DNA from: Clostridiales bacterium
GTDB lineage: Bacteria > Bacillota > Clostridia > Monoglobales > Monoglobaceae
Assembly (NCBI GenBank): GCA_019419865.1
Contig: JAHZIG010000002.1
Span: 62,001 to 126,000, forward strand
DNA length: 64,000 nucleotides
Reading direction: 5' to 3'
This document shows, in pieces, positions 56,725 through 64,000 of this stretch (positions within the stretch are counted from its first letter, which is position 1; every line of letters starts with the position of its first letter). The notes below the pieces were generated by a model. It saw only the letters and a program-made list of their open reading frames with translations. It searched no databases and had not been told where the DNA came from. The position numbers and the translations under genes are program-made.

Positions 56725-56853
56725 AACGTAGGAGTTAGGAATTAGGGGGTAGGGAGTAGGGGCGAGATTTGTCGCTTTAACGCAAAAACTGCTTCAGACT
56801 CCATGAGACCGTCCGCGTTCCTAATTTCTAATTCCTAATCCCTAATCTCTACT
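56725..56853. repeat. Dispersed palindromic repeat, copy F (short form)
   Basis: About 130 bp: AACGTAGGAGTTAGGAATTA on the left, CTAATTTCTAATTCCTAATC and CCTAATCTCTACT on the right, with a shorter interior than other copies. It fills the gap from the nudix stop codon (56849) to the zapA ribosome-binding site. Confidence 0.8.
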
Positions 56854-57385
56854 TACCTATGATAACCGCCGCTTTTAGGATACCGTATACCGATTTAGCG
56901 TCGTTTATCTCATTATTCATAACCATTTCTTTCGCTTTGGAAAAATCCATATATTCCACGTCCAAAAACTCGTCCTCGTCGGGATGCATCTCGCCCTTTT
57001 TAAGGCCGGTAGCGAGATACAGATGCGTCAGCTCGTTGGCGTAGCCCGGCGACGGATAGATAAAGCCCATATACTCGAACCTCTCCGCTCTGTAGCCGGT
57101 CTCTTCTTCAAGCTCGCGGACGCCGCAGGTATAATGTCCCTCGCCCGCGTCCAGCTTTCCGGCCGGGACTTCGTAGATCGCCTTTTCTATAGGCTTTCTG
57201 TACTGCTTGACCAGTATTATCTTATCGTCGTCCGTAAGCGCAACGATCCCTACTCCGCCCGGATGGTCTATAAGCTCGCGATCCGCGAGACTCCCGTCCG
57301 GCATAGCGACCTTATCGAGACGCAGTTTTATTATTTTCCCGTCGAATATCTTCTCGCTTGAAACAGTTTTTTCTTCAAATATCAA
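56849..57385 (-). CDS. NUDIX hydrolase, ADP-ribose pyrophosphatase type
   Basis: 178 residues, TTG start at 57385 behind AAGGAG. The Nudix box runs from GKLDAGE (about residue 76) to RELEEETGY (about 90-98). KQYRKPIEKAIYEVPAG just before it and SPGYANELTHLYLA after it are typical of the NudF/ADP-ribose group, which splits ADP-ribose into AMP and ribose-5-phosphate. The stop codon TAG (GGT AAG TAG) comes from the end of repeat copy F. Confidence 0.92.
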   Translation of the reverse strand: MIFEEKTVSSEKIFDGKIIKLRLDKVAMPDGSLADRELIDHPGGVGIVALTDDDKIILVKQYRKPIEKAIYEVPAGKLDAGEGHYTCGVRELEEETGYRAERFEYMGFIYPSPGYANELTHLYLATGLKKGEMHPDEDEFLDVEYMDFSKAKEMVMNNEINDAKSVYGILKAAVIIGK

Positions 57386-57778
57386 AATGACGCATCTCCT
57401 TTTATATATTCGCGCGGTTTACGCCCTGCGTTCGCCGTCTGTTTTACATACCGATCGGACGCCGCCGCGGTTCGCAAGCCGAAAAAAAAGTCGACGATCC
57501 GCTATCCGGCCGCAAACGCCGAATTCCGACGCGCCGCTCTCCGAACGCTCTGGACTGCCAAAACGGATACGATCCGGCTCGCGCAGGAATTGGCAAAAAT
57601 AACCGCACAAAAATCCTATATTATATTAAACCACAAATTCAGCCTAAAATCAAGCGTTTGCAAGTAATAAAAGCCGATTGCATAAAATTTTGACAATATG
57701 CCTTAAAATGCAAACCCGCTCCCTAAAATATATTGCGTCCGAATATTTTTATGAATCGATATCGATTTTAAAAAAGAC
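57386..57778. other. Intergenic region between the nudix and bofA genes
   Basis: No gene seen. The first 200 bases are GC-rich with chance frames; from 57600 the region is AT-rich and should contain the nudix promoter, but no clear pair of hexamers was found. A short terminator-free spacer. Confidence 0.4.
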
Positions 57779-57808
57779 GTCATAATAAGAAAGCTTGTTT
57801 CATATTCT
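57779..57808 (+). promoter_or_regulatory. Possible sporulation sigma-E promoter of bofA
   Basis: GTCATAAT (57779-57786), 14 bases, CATATTCT (57801-57808), close to the sigma-E pattern of spore formers. In Bacillus subtilis bofA is transcribed by sigma-E, which makes the match plausible. Confidence 0.4.
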
Positions 57809-57876
57809 ATTATATACGCAAATTGAAGCTTAAACAGCTGATTTAACAAAAAACAAAGTACAAAGAGGGATTTAAA

Positions 57877-58143
57877 ATGAATTTTGATTTTGGAAGTATA
57901 GCTATATACATATTTGGATTATTCCTGATCGTTTTGATATGCATATTATTCAAGAGACCGTTTATCTGGCTGTTTAGGCTAATGCTGACCTGCGCCTTGG
58001 GCGGCGCCGTGATATTCGCATTAAATTTTATATTATCCCTCTTTGGACTGCATATTGCGCTTAATCCGCTCAACGCTCTGATAACCGGCGTTCTCGGCGC
58101 GCCCGGGCTCGCTATGCTGCTCGTTCTGGGGACCGTATTATAA
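57877..58143 (+). CDS. bofA: BofA family pro-sigma-K processing inhibitor homologue
   Basis: 88 residues, mostly hydrophobic (about three membrane segments). The C-terminal LNPLNALITGVLGAPGLAML is the BofA signature loop, which in Bacillus inhibits the SpoIVFB protease until the forespore signal arrives. Its presence suggests the organism forms spores or derives from a spore former. CAAAGAGGGATTTAAA precedes the ATG. Single gene. Confidence 0.85.
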   Translation: MNFDFGSIAIYIFGLFLIVLICILFKRPFIWLFRLMLTCALGGAVIFALNFILSLFGLHIALNPLNALITGVLGAPGLAMLLVLGTVL

Positions 58144-58258
58144 AGTATAACGCTAAAGCTGAGTTTTTAACATTATTTCGTCTTATAATCCTCCAAAAAG
58201 TCCGCCGCGCTATAGACGCCGTATGCTCGGCGACGGCTCGGGCGGCGGGCTTATTAAA

Positions 58259-59056
58259 TTATTTACGGCTCTTTATCCTCGGATTCGGAGACTTAAACAA
58301 AGTCCCTACGCTTTCGCCTTGGACTATTTTATAGAGATTCTCGGGATTCGCGCCGTTTGTGATGATCATGTCGATCCCGCAGCTGTTTACTATTTTAGCG
58401 GCCTTAAGCTTGGTTCTCATTCCGCCCGTCCCCCTCGACGAGCCTTCTCCGCCCGCGCATTTTTTGATCTCTTCCGTAATCTCCTCCACTACCGAGATCA
58501 GCCTCGCGTCCGGGTTGGTATTCGGATTATCCGTATAAAAACCGTCTATATCCGACATCAGAACCAGAAGATCCGCGTCTACCAGTTCGGCGACGTACGC
58601 CGAAAGCGTATCGTTGTCGCCAAACTCGATCTCGTATGAAGATATAACGTCGTTTTCGTTGACTATAGGGATAACGTTATATTTGATCATCGTCTCAAAA
58701 GCTCGCTTCGCGCTTCTGTATCTCATTTCCTCGTCGAGTATGAACTTGGTGAGCAAGACCTGGCCGGTGTTGTAGCCGTATTCCTTAAAGAACTTGTCGT
58801 ACATTGAAACAAGTCCGGCCTGACCTATCGCCGCGAGCGCCTGCTTCTCCTGCGTAGACGCCGGCTTCTTCTCAAGTCCCATCTTTCCTACGCCGACTCC
58901 GACGGCGCCGCTCGATACCAAAACTACTTCGTGACCCATATTCATTATATCGGCCAGCGCTCTTGTTAGCATATCGACCCTTCTTAAATTTATCTTGCCC
59001 GTGCTGTGCGTTATGGTGGACGTGCCCACCTTAACGACTATCCTCTTCAGCTCCAA
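58259..59056 (-). CDS. proB: Glutamate 5-kinase, short form without PUA domain
   Basis: 265 residues from TTG 59056 (MELKRIVVKVGTSTIT), eight bases from GGAGG; TTG 59071 overlaps the ribosome site. Amino-acid kinase motifs: VVLVSSGAVGVGVGKMGL, IPIVNENDVISS, FGDNDTLSAYVAELVDADLL, LMSDIDGFYTDNP and GTGGMRTKLKAAKIV. It phosphorylates glutamate for proline synthesis. The C-terminal PUA domain of many ProB proteins is absent, as in some Firmicutes, and proA is not adjacent. Confidence 0.94.
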   Translation of the reverse strand: MELKRIVVKVGTSTITHSTGKINLRRVDMLTRALADIMNMGHEVVLVSSGAVGVGVGKMGLEKKPASTQEKQALAAIGQAGLVSMYDKFFKEYGYNTGQVLLTKFILDEEMRYRSAKRAFETMIKYNVIPIVNENDVISSYEIEFGDNDTLSAYVAELVDADLLVLMSDIDGFYTDNPNTNPDARLISVVEEITEEIKKCAGGEGSSRGTGGMRTKLKAAKIVNSCGIDMIITNGANPENLYKIVQGESVGTLFKSPNPRIKSRK

Positions 59057-59149
59057 ACCTTCCGCCTCCAAACAACCGCCGTATTTTTCGCCGTCGATTA
59101 CTTTTAGTATATTAATTTAAGATTATATCATATGTTTAAATAAAGTCAA

Positions 59150-59340
59150 CATAGGAGTTAGGACGATAGGCGTTAGGGAGTAGGGAGGTGAAACGTTTTA
59201 GCAGCCGCAAAACGGCGGCTAAAGCGCGGGCGGAAGATAAAGTATCATTTTTCCCGCCCGCATTGCCGTCATACGTTAAAACGGCCTTGTTTTACGGTCT
59301 AATACCTCGCGCCGATCACCAACACCTATATCGTTAAATC
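59150..59340. repeat. Dispersed palindromic repeat, copy G (divergent)
   Basis: Begins AACATAGGAGTTAGGACGAT with further TTAGGGAGTAGG units, interior GCAGCCGCAAAACGGCGGCT and AAAGTATCA, but the right end has drifted (GGTCTAATACCTCGC). An inner hairpin GGGCGGGAA-type (GCGGGCGGAAG / TTCCCGCCCGC) is specific to this copy. Confidence 0.55.
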
Positions 59341-59353
59341 TTAAATTTTCCTA

Positions 59354-59382
59354 TTGCAAAATTATTAAACATACTGTATAAT
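59354..59382 (+). promoter_or_regulatory. Promoter of the M13 peptidase gene
   Basis: TTGCAA (59354-59359), 17 bases, TATAAT (59377-59382). Confidence 0.65.
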
Positions 59383-59440
59383 TTCTGTAATATTTTTTAT
59401 AAATAATATGTCAAATAATAACAATATTAAGGAGTCTATT

Positions 59441-62155
59441 ATGAAAAACAAAGGCTTTAAACGACTGACTTCGGCGGCGCTCGTCCTCGTTCTTATTCTG
59501 AGCGTTTTCCCAACAGTTTTCGCCGCGGATCAAACGGAGTTTGCAACAAGAGAATACGTCGTCTCGGAATTTGTGCAGTCGGTAGGACGAAATAACCTGA
59601 CCGGCAGCGACTACATATTGTCCACGTTCTCCGATTCCGATCAAATCGACGAAGAATACGCAGACGATATCTCCAAAGCGGCTACCGCGGGAATCGTAAG
59701 AGGATACGAGGATAGGACATTAAGACCTAAAGAAAACGTCCAGCGTATCGAGGCTATGGTAATGCTCGCAAGGTGCCTTGAAAACACCGACGAGATCCAG
59801 CCCGTTCAGGATCCTATCGCGTTTACCGACACCCCCGACTGGGCTGTAGACGATATAAACAAACTCAGCGCGGCCGGACTGATCCAGGGCTACGGCGACG
59901 GAACCATGGGCGCCGAAGATAATATAACCGTAGAGCAAGTGAAACTTCTGACTGACAGAAGCGACGCAGCTTTGAATACGGTAGAGCCCGGCGAGAGCTT
60001 TTACGGCTACGTAAACAACAAGGCCTTCCGCAACGCGGATCTAAGCTCTTCCACGACCATCGACGCTAAGCACGGCGCGATAATCACTCAGGAAAACGCT
60101 TGGTCCCACTTTACCGATATATATAACGACGTTACCGAAAAAGAGAACGACCTGCTCGTGCAGCTCGTAGAGGGCGACCTCGAATACGAGCAAGGCTCGG
60201 CCGCTCAAAGAATCTACGATATGTTAATGTGCATAGACGGCAAATTCGAGGATAATCCCGAGGACACCGAACTGTTTGAATCGTACCGCTCTATGATAAC
60301 CGAAGCCGACACGATCGACGAATTTGTCGCGGCGGTTAATACTATCTACAAAGAAACGGGCATCAACCTGCTGTTCTCTATCAGCGCGGTTCAAAACAGC
60401 GAGACCGGAAAGATGGAGCCGGGAATCGCCTTCGCCTCGATGGGCTCCGGAGGCCTTATCTCTTACAGCTCAGCCGCGACCGAGCAGTACGGCGACGAAT
60501 ACAAAAACCTGATCGGGGAATACTTAGACTCCATGGGTTATACCGCAAGCGATTCCGATATAGAAAAGGCGTACGAGATCCAGGTAACGACCTCGACCGG
60601 TATGGACCTTATCTATGTCGTTCAGTACATATACGGTCTTATGACAAGGGCGATAATAGACCCTGACTTTGATGAAGAAACGTCTAACGCAATGTTAGAA
60701 ACTCTTATTGCAGAACATCCGGAATTAAGCGCGCTCGAAGAACAGACGACCGCGACCGCGGCTCCTCAGGAGGTATATTCTCTTGAAGAAGCGAACGCGA
60801 TGATAGATAATATCGATATAAGCTCTATGCTCTCCGACGTTGGATTCTATAATATCGAAAGCGTCATACCGTCTCTGACCGGCAATCTTGAAGCTTGCGA
60901 AGACGTTTTGACCGCGAGTAATTTAGAAGCTTTAAAGATCAACGCGCTTTTGCAATACGGTCTGAGCATAAAAGCCGGCTCTACTCAGGAAGAGTTGGAT
61001 AAGTTAAACGAACTTGAAAACCTTGGCGCGGCGGTAGTCACCGGACTCGATCCCGACAGATACGCGGAGCTGTACGCGGCTTTCACGGAGCAGCAGGTTC
61101 AAGAGACCGCCGAAAGCTCGGCGACTACGGACGAAACCGATGAAACAGAGGCGATGGATCCTGAGACGGCGAGAATATTGAGCGCCGCAAATATGCAGGA
61201 ACTTCAGAATCTAATGCCGATGGATATTGGTTATCTATACTGCGAATACTACTACGACGAATCGACGACCGCCGTCATCCAGCAGATGGTGGACGATATC
61301 AAGGCGGCGTATATAGAACGCTTTGAAAACAACGACTGGATGGCCGAGGAGACCAAACAAAACGCTATAAATAAGGTCAATAAGATCAGAGCGACGATCG
61401 GCTATTCGGAGGAGCAGCTCTTCCCGGATATAATACCGGTATCCGAGGGCGGCACCTACTTCACCAATACGCTGAGAATAAAGCAAAACGACCTGCGCAG
61501 CGTTATCGCGCAGTGCGGCGACGAAAATTACATATACGACATCATGCTTATGTCGCCCGATATTCAGAATGCGTATTATAACCCCAGTCTCAACAACATC
61601 TGTATCTTAGCCGGAATACTTAACGCTCCGATCTATGACAAAGACGCGAGCTACGCTGCAAATCTCGGCGCTATCGGCGCGGTCATCGCCCACGAGATAG
61701 GTCACGCTTTCGACGCTAACGGGGCGCAGTACGACGAAAACGGCGTGCTGAGCAACTGGTGGACCGAAGAGGACGCGGCGATATTCCAAGAAAAACAGCA
61801 GGAATTTGTGGACTACTACAGCCGGTTTGAGGTAATAGACGGAGTGACTCAGGACTCTCTGGTCACAATAACCGAGAACATGGCGGACGTCGCGGGTATC
61901 CAGTGCGTATTCGATATCATAGGCGACGACAGAACCGCTCAGCAGGAAGCGCTTGAATCCTTCGCCACGATGTGGGCGCAGATAGGAACTTCGAACTACC
62001 TGACCAGCGAGCAACTGCTTCAAGACGTTCACTCTTCCAACCAGGTGCGCGTAAACGCTTGCGTGACGACGATCGACGCGTTCTACGAGATCTACGACAT
62101 ACAGGAGGGCGATCCGATGTACGTAGCTCCTGAGGACAGATTGAGACTTTGGTAA
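59441..62155 (+). CDS. SLH-tethered M13 family (neprilysin-like) metallopeptidase
   Basis: 904 residues from ATG 59441, with AAGGAG six bases upstream. Signal peptide to about residue 29, two to three SLH units at about 45-170 (AATAGIVRGYEDRTLRPKEN, INKLSAAGLIQGYGDGTMG), then the M13 domains. The zinc site HEIGHAFD (His751, Glu752, His755) and third ligand ENMAD (Glu812) are intact, followed by the substrate-binding C-terminus (SSNQVRVNACVTTIDAFYEI). SLH domains placed before the protease should hold it on the cell surface, where it would trim peptides. A Glu/Thr-rich insert lies near 560-575. Confidence 0.93.
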   Translation: MKNKGFKRLTSAALVLVLILSVFPTVFAADQTEFATREYVVSEFVQSVGRNNLTGSDYILSTFSDSDQIDEEYADDISKAATAGIVRGYEDRTLRPKENVQRIEAMVMLARCLENTDEIQPVQDPIAFTDTPDWAVDDINKLSAAGLIQGYGDGTMGAEDNITVEQVKLLTDRSDAALNTVEPGESFYGYVNNKAFRNADLSSSTTIDAKHGAIITQENAWSHFTDIYNDVTEKENDLLVQLVEGDLEYEQGSAAQRIYDMLMCIDGKFEDNPEDTELFESYRSMITEADTIDEFVAAVNTIYKETGINLLFSISAVQNSETGKMEPGIAFASMGSGGLISYSSAATEQYGDEYKNLIGEYLDSMGYTASDSDIEKAYEIQVTTSTGMDLIYVVQYIYGLMTRAIIDPDFDEETSNAMLETLIAEHPELSALEEQTTATAAPQEVYSLEEANAMIDNIDISSMLSDVGFYNIESVIPSLTGNLEACEDVLTASNLEALKINALLQYGLSIKAGSTQEELDKLNELENLGAAVVTGLDPDRYAELYAAFTEQQVQETAESSATTDETDETEAMDPETARILSAANMQELQNLMPMDIGYLYCEYYYDESTTAVIQQMVDDIKAAYIERFENNDWMAEETKQNAINKVNKIRATIGYSEEQLFPDIIPVSEGGTYFTNTLRIKQNDLRSVIAQCGDENYIYDIMLMSPDIQNAYYNPSLNNICILAGILNAPIYDKDASYAANLGAIGAVIAHEIGHAFDANGAQYDENGVLSNWWTEEDAAIFQEKQQEFVDYYSRFEVIDGVTQDSLVTITENMADVAGIQCVFDIIGDDRTAQQEALESFATMWAQIGTSNYLTSEQLLQDVHSSNQVRVNACVTTIDAFYEIYDIQEGDPMYVAPEDRLRLW

Positions 62156-62230
62156 GACTATAGATTTGTTCATAAAAACTAAATATCTCCTATAACAAGC
62201 CTATACGCTTGTATTGGATAGATCGAAAAC

Positions 62231-62278
62231 ACGAGCCGCAACGACGCAGTTATTCCGCCGCGCGGCTCGTTTATTATT
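62231..62278 (+). terminator. Terminator after the M13 peptidase gene
   Basis: ACGAGCCGC ... GCGGCTCGT followed by TTATTATTAT, about 75 bases after the stop. The remainder of 62156-62519 holds only the next promoter; no T-box or other riboswitch was recognised. Confidence 0.75.
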
Positions 62279-62444
62279 ATGCGGTTAAAACGGCTTCAAA
62301 CGGCTTAGCCGCGTAGCGCCCGCCTCTTCTTCCATCTATCCGACCGCCTAAATCGGCTCGTACCGCGTATGATCGCGCGATCTTGGTAAGACCATATAAT
62401 AAGTCAAAGCGACGGAGAACGATTCTACTCATGAATATTTTTTA

Positions 62445-62473
62445 TTGACAGCGTTAGTAAAAAGTAATACAAT
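62445..62473 (+). promoter_or_regulatory. Promoter of the ABC transporter operon
   Basis: TTGACA (62445-62450), 17 bases, TACAAT (62468-62473). Confidence 0.75.
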
Positions 62474-62519
62474 ATTAATAAAATTTTCTAAAATAACTCA
62501 GTAAAAGGAATGAACGACC

Positions 62520-63536
62520 ATGAAATTCAAAAAAATCATATCTTTCGCCGCAGCGGCGGCGGCTTGCGTAAGCCTATTTTCAGGCTGCGCGTCGACCGAT
62601 ATGCTGGAAAACGGCGGCGAAAATTCAAGTTCAGGCGCTTATAATATAGGCGTTCTGCAATACGCGGATCACACTTCGCTCGACAACTGCCTCGAAGGCT
62701 TTAAGCAAGGCTTAGATTCGGAGGGGATCGAGTACGAACTCACCGCGCAATCGGCTAAAAACGACGATTCGACAAATACGCAGATAGCTCAGCAGTTCGC
62801 GTCGAGACGGCTCGACCTCGTCTGCGGGATCGCCACTCCGTCGGCGCAGGCGTGCTACAACGCGTGCTTTGACGCGGGCATACCGGTAATATTCAACGCG
62901 GTGTCCGACCCGGTCGCGGCTAATCTCGCGGTCAGCGAGACGGAGCCTATGCCGGGAATAACCGGCGTCTCGGACAAACTCCCGGTCGAGGAACAGCTTA
63001 AACTGATACGCGAGATCCTTCCCGACGCTCAAAAGATAGGTATCCTATATACGACAAGCGAAGCTAATTCGGTCTCGACCATCGCCGAATACAAAGAAAT
63101 GGCCGACGAATACGGCTTTGAGATCGTCGAAAGAGGTATAACCAACGCCTCGGAGATTCCGCAGGCGGCCGACGTGCTGCTGACGGAGGTTGACTGCGTT
63201 TCTAATATGACGGACAACACTCTAGTCAACAACCTGCCCGTGCTCGTTGAAAAAGCGGTAGCGGCCGGAGTTCCGGTCTTTGGCAGCGAGGAAGAACAAG
63301 TTGCGGCCGGATGCGTAGCAAGCGCCGGGATAGACTATATCGAACTGGGCAGAAAGGCGGGCGTGATGGCGGCCAGAGTCCTGCGCGGCGAAGATATATC
63401 GACTATTCCATACGAGACTATGACCGAAAGTAAGATAACCGTAAATCCGGACGCCGCGGCGGCGTTTAACATAGAACTCCCGCAGTCGATTACCGACAGG
63501 GCGGAAATCAAAACGACTCAGACGGAGGAATCATGA
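62520..63536 (+). CDS. ABC transporter substrate-binding lipoprotein, TrpX/DUF534 family
   Basis: 338 residues. Lipobox LFSGC (Cys about 23). Periplasmic-binding-protein type 1 fold: NIGVLQYADHTSLDNCLEGF, QIAQQFASRRLDLVCGIATP, PVIFNAVSDPVAANL, ILPDAQKIGILYTTSEANSV, PVFGSEEEQVAAGCVASAGI. The family includes TrpX of streptococcal TrpXYZ tryptophan uptake, but members also carry other small aromatic or amino-acid-like ligands; no T-box was seen, so the substrate stays open. Its TGA stop overlaps the permease start (ATGA). Confidence 0.88.
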   Translation: MKFKKIISFAAAAAACVSLFSGCASTDMLENGGENSSSGAYNIGVLQYADHTSLDNCLEGFKQGLDSEGIEYELTAQSAKNDDSTNTQIAQQFASRRLDLVCGIATPSAQACYNACFDAGIPVIFNAVSDPVAANLAVSETEPMPGITGVSDKLPVEEQLKLIREILPDAQKIGILYTTSEANSVSTIAEYKEMADEYGFEIVERGITNASEIPQAADVLLTEVDCVSNMTDNTLVNNLPVLVEKAVAAGVPVFGSEEEQVAAGCVASAGIDYIELGRKAGVMAARVLRGEDISTIPYETMTESKITVNPDAAAAFNIELPQSITDRAEIKTTQTEES

Positions 63537-64000
63537 TAGAACTGCTTATAATAGGAATCCTTGAACAAGGGTTTATTTACGGTATAATGGCTATGGGGGT
63601 GTATATCACATACACGATCCTCGATTTTCCCGACCTATCGGTAGACGGAACGTTTCCGCTCGGGATCGCGGTGTGTTTTGTGCTGATCAGGAACTCGGTA
63701 AACCCGTGGCTCGCGCTATTGATCGCGTTCGCGGCGGGCTGCGTAGCCGGAGCGTTCACCGGTATCTTTAACGTAAAACTCAAGATACGCAACCTCCTCT
63801 GCGGTATCCTCACCATGACCGCGCTGTACTCGATCAACTACGGCATAGTCGGCAAGGCGTCGGACTTTCTTTTAAACAACTCTGTCACCATATTTTCGCA
63901 GACCGAGTTCCTGTTTAAAGGGCACGCCGCTTTTTACTCGAAACTCGCGGTCATAATAGTTATCGCCTTAATCGCCAAGTTTGCGCTCGACTGGTATATG
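63533..64000 (+). CDS. ABC transporter permease (TrpY-like), N-terminal part
   Basis: First 156 codons of a gene that runs off the right edge. It opens with IELLIIGILEQGFIYGIMAM and continues YTILDFPDLSVDGTFPLG, then several hydrophobic segments (LIAFAAGCVAGAFTGIF, LLCGILTMTALYSINY), the pattern of the permease partner of DUF534 binding proteins, related to branched-chain amino acid permeases. The start overlaps the upstream stop by four bases, so the two are translationally coupled. The ATPase gene probably follows. Confidence 0.85.
   Translation, partial: MIELLIIGILEQGFIYGIMAMGVYITYTILDFPDLSVDGTFPLGIAVCFVLIRNSVNPWLALLIAFAAGCVAGAFTGIFNVKLKIRNLLCGILTMTALYSINYGIVGKASDFLLNNSVTIFSQTEFLFKGHAAFYSKLAVIIVIALIAKFALDWYM

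Noticed and set aside
62156..62519. T-box leader expected before a TrpXYZ-type transporter.
   Set aside because: No T-box sequence or specifier stem was recognised; there is a terminator for the upstream gene and an ordinary promoter.

Overview
The window looks like chromosomal DNA of an anaerobic, Gram-positive member of the Clostridia. The housekeeping genes are of Firmicutes type (rpoB with an acidic tail, remA, zapA, a bofA-family sporulation gene, and the yicC-remA-gmk-rpoZ and mreBCD clusters). Secreted proteins carry S-layer homology (SLH) domains, and there are two large carbohydrate-active enzymes (a family 1 pectate lyase and a GH141-like beta-helix protein). A plant-cell-wall or mucin degrader of the gut is a reasonable inference, but genus cannot be fixed from this sequence. 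I saw no rRNA, tRNA, CRISPR array, intact insertion sequence or prophage. TGA is used as a normal stop codon (for example in yicC, mreB, mreC and maf).

Layout. 1-3380: start of an ECF transporter T component, a small RNA gene resembling a type I antitoxin, and two secreted proteins that together resemble a split transcobalamin (a DUF4430 beta domain and an alpha/alpha toroid), interspersed with a dispersed palindromic repeat. 3381-5425: a YeiH-type transporter divergent from a LysR regulator. 5426-6356: two repeat copies flanking a block of CCCTAAA motifs. 6357-14021: rpoC and rpoB as a stand-alone unit with a near-perfect promoter. 14804-24935: exported enzymes (phosphodiester glycosidase with SLH, beta-helix protein with a premature TGA, SLH-transglutaminase protein) and an AraC regulator. 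25030-33440: CNNM-type membrane protein, XRE regulator, then priA, coaBC, rpoZ, gmk, remA, yicC. 33730-40897: a horizontally acquired-looking rhuM gene, uvrB, uvrA, and a decayed ADP-ribosylglycohydrolase gene. 41089-47989: NlpC/P60 hydrolase with a structured leader, holA, pectate lyase, a vitamin-type ECF S component, mgsA. 48277-57385: a cell-shape cluster (nudix, zapA, U32 protein, maf, mreB, mreC, mreD, PBP2). 57877-64000: bofA, proB, an SLH-tethered M13 peptidase, and the start of a TrpXY-like ABC transporter.

The most unusual structure is a repeat family of about 130-225 bp, seven copies plus a fragment. Its ends are inverted arrays of GATTAGG/GATTAGC-like heptamers closed by AACGTAG. 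Four genes (DUF4430 protein, toroid protein, LysR, nudix) take their stop codon from the TAG in that terminus. Other points of interest are the RatA-like small RNA with a consensus promoter, the 37-bp palindrome of rhuM duplicated in front of uvrB, two genes with an in-frame TGA followed by further homologous coding sequence, and an unassigned structured leader before the NlpC/P60 gene. Where I shortened a gene relative to its longest open frame, the ribosome-binding site and family alignment from memory decided it. No database search was possible.
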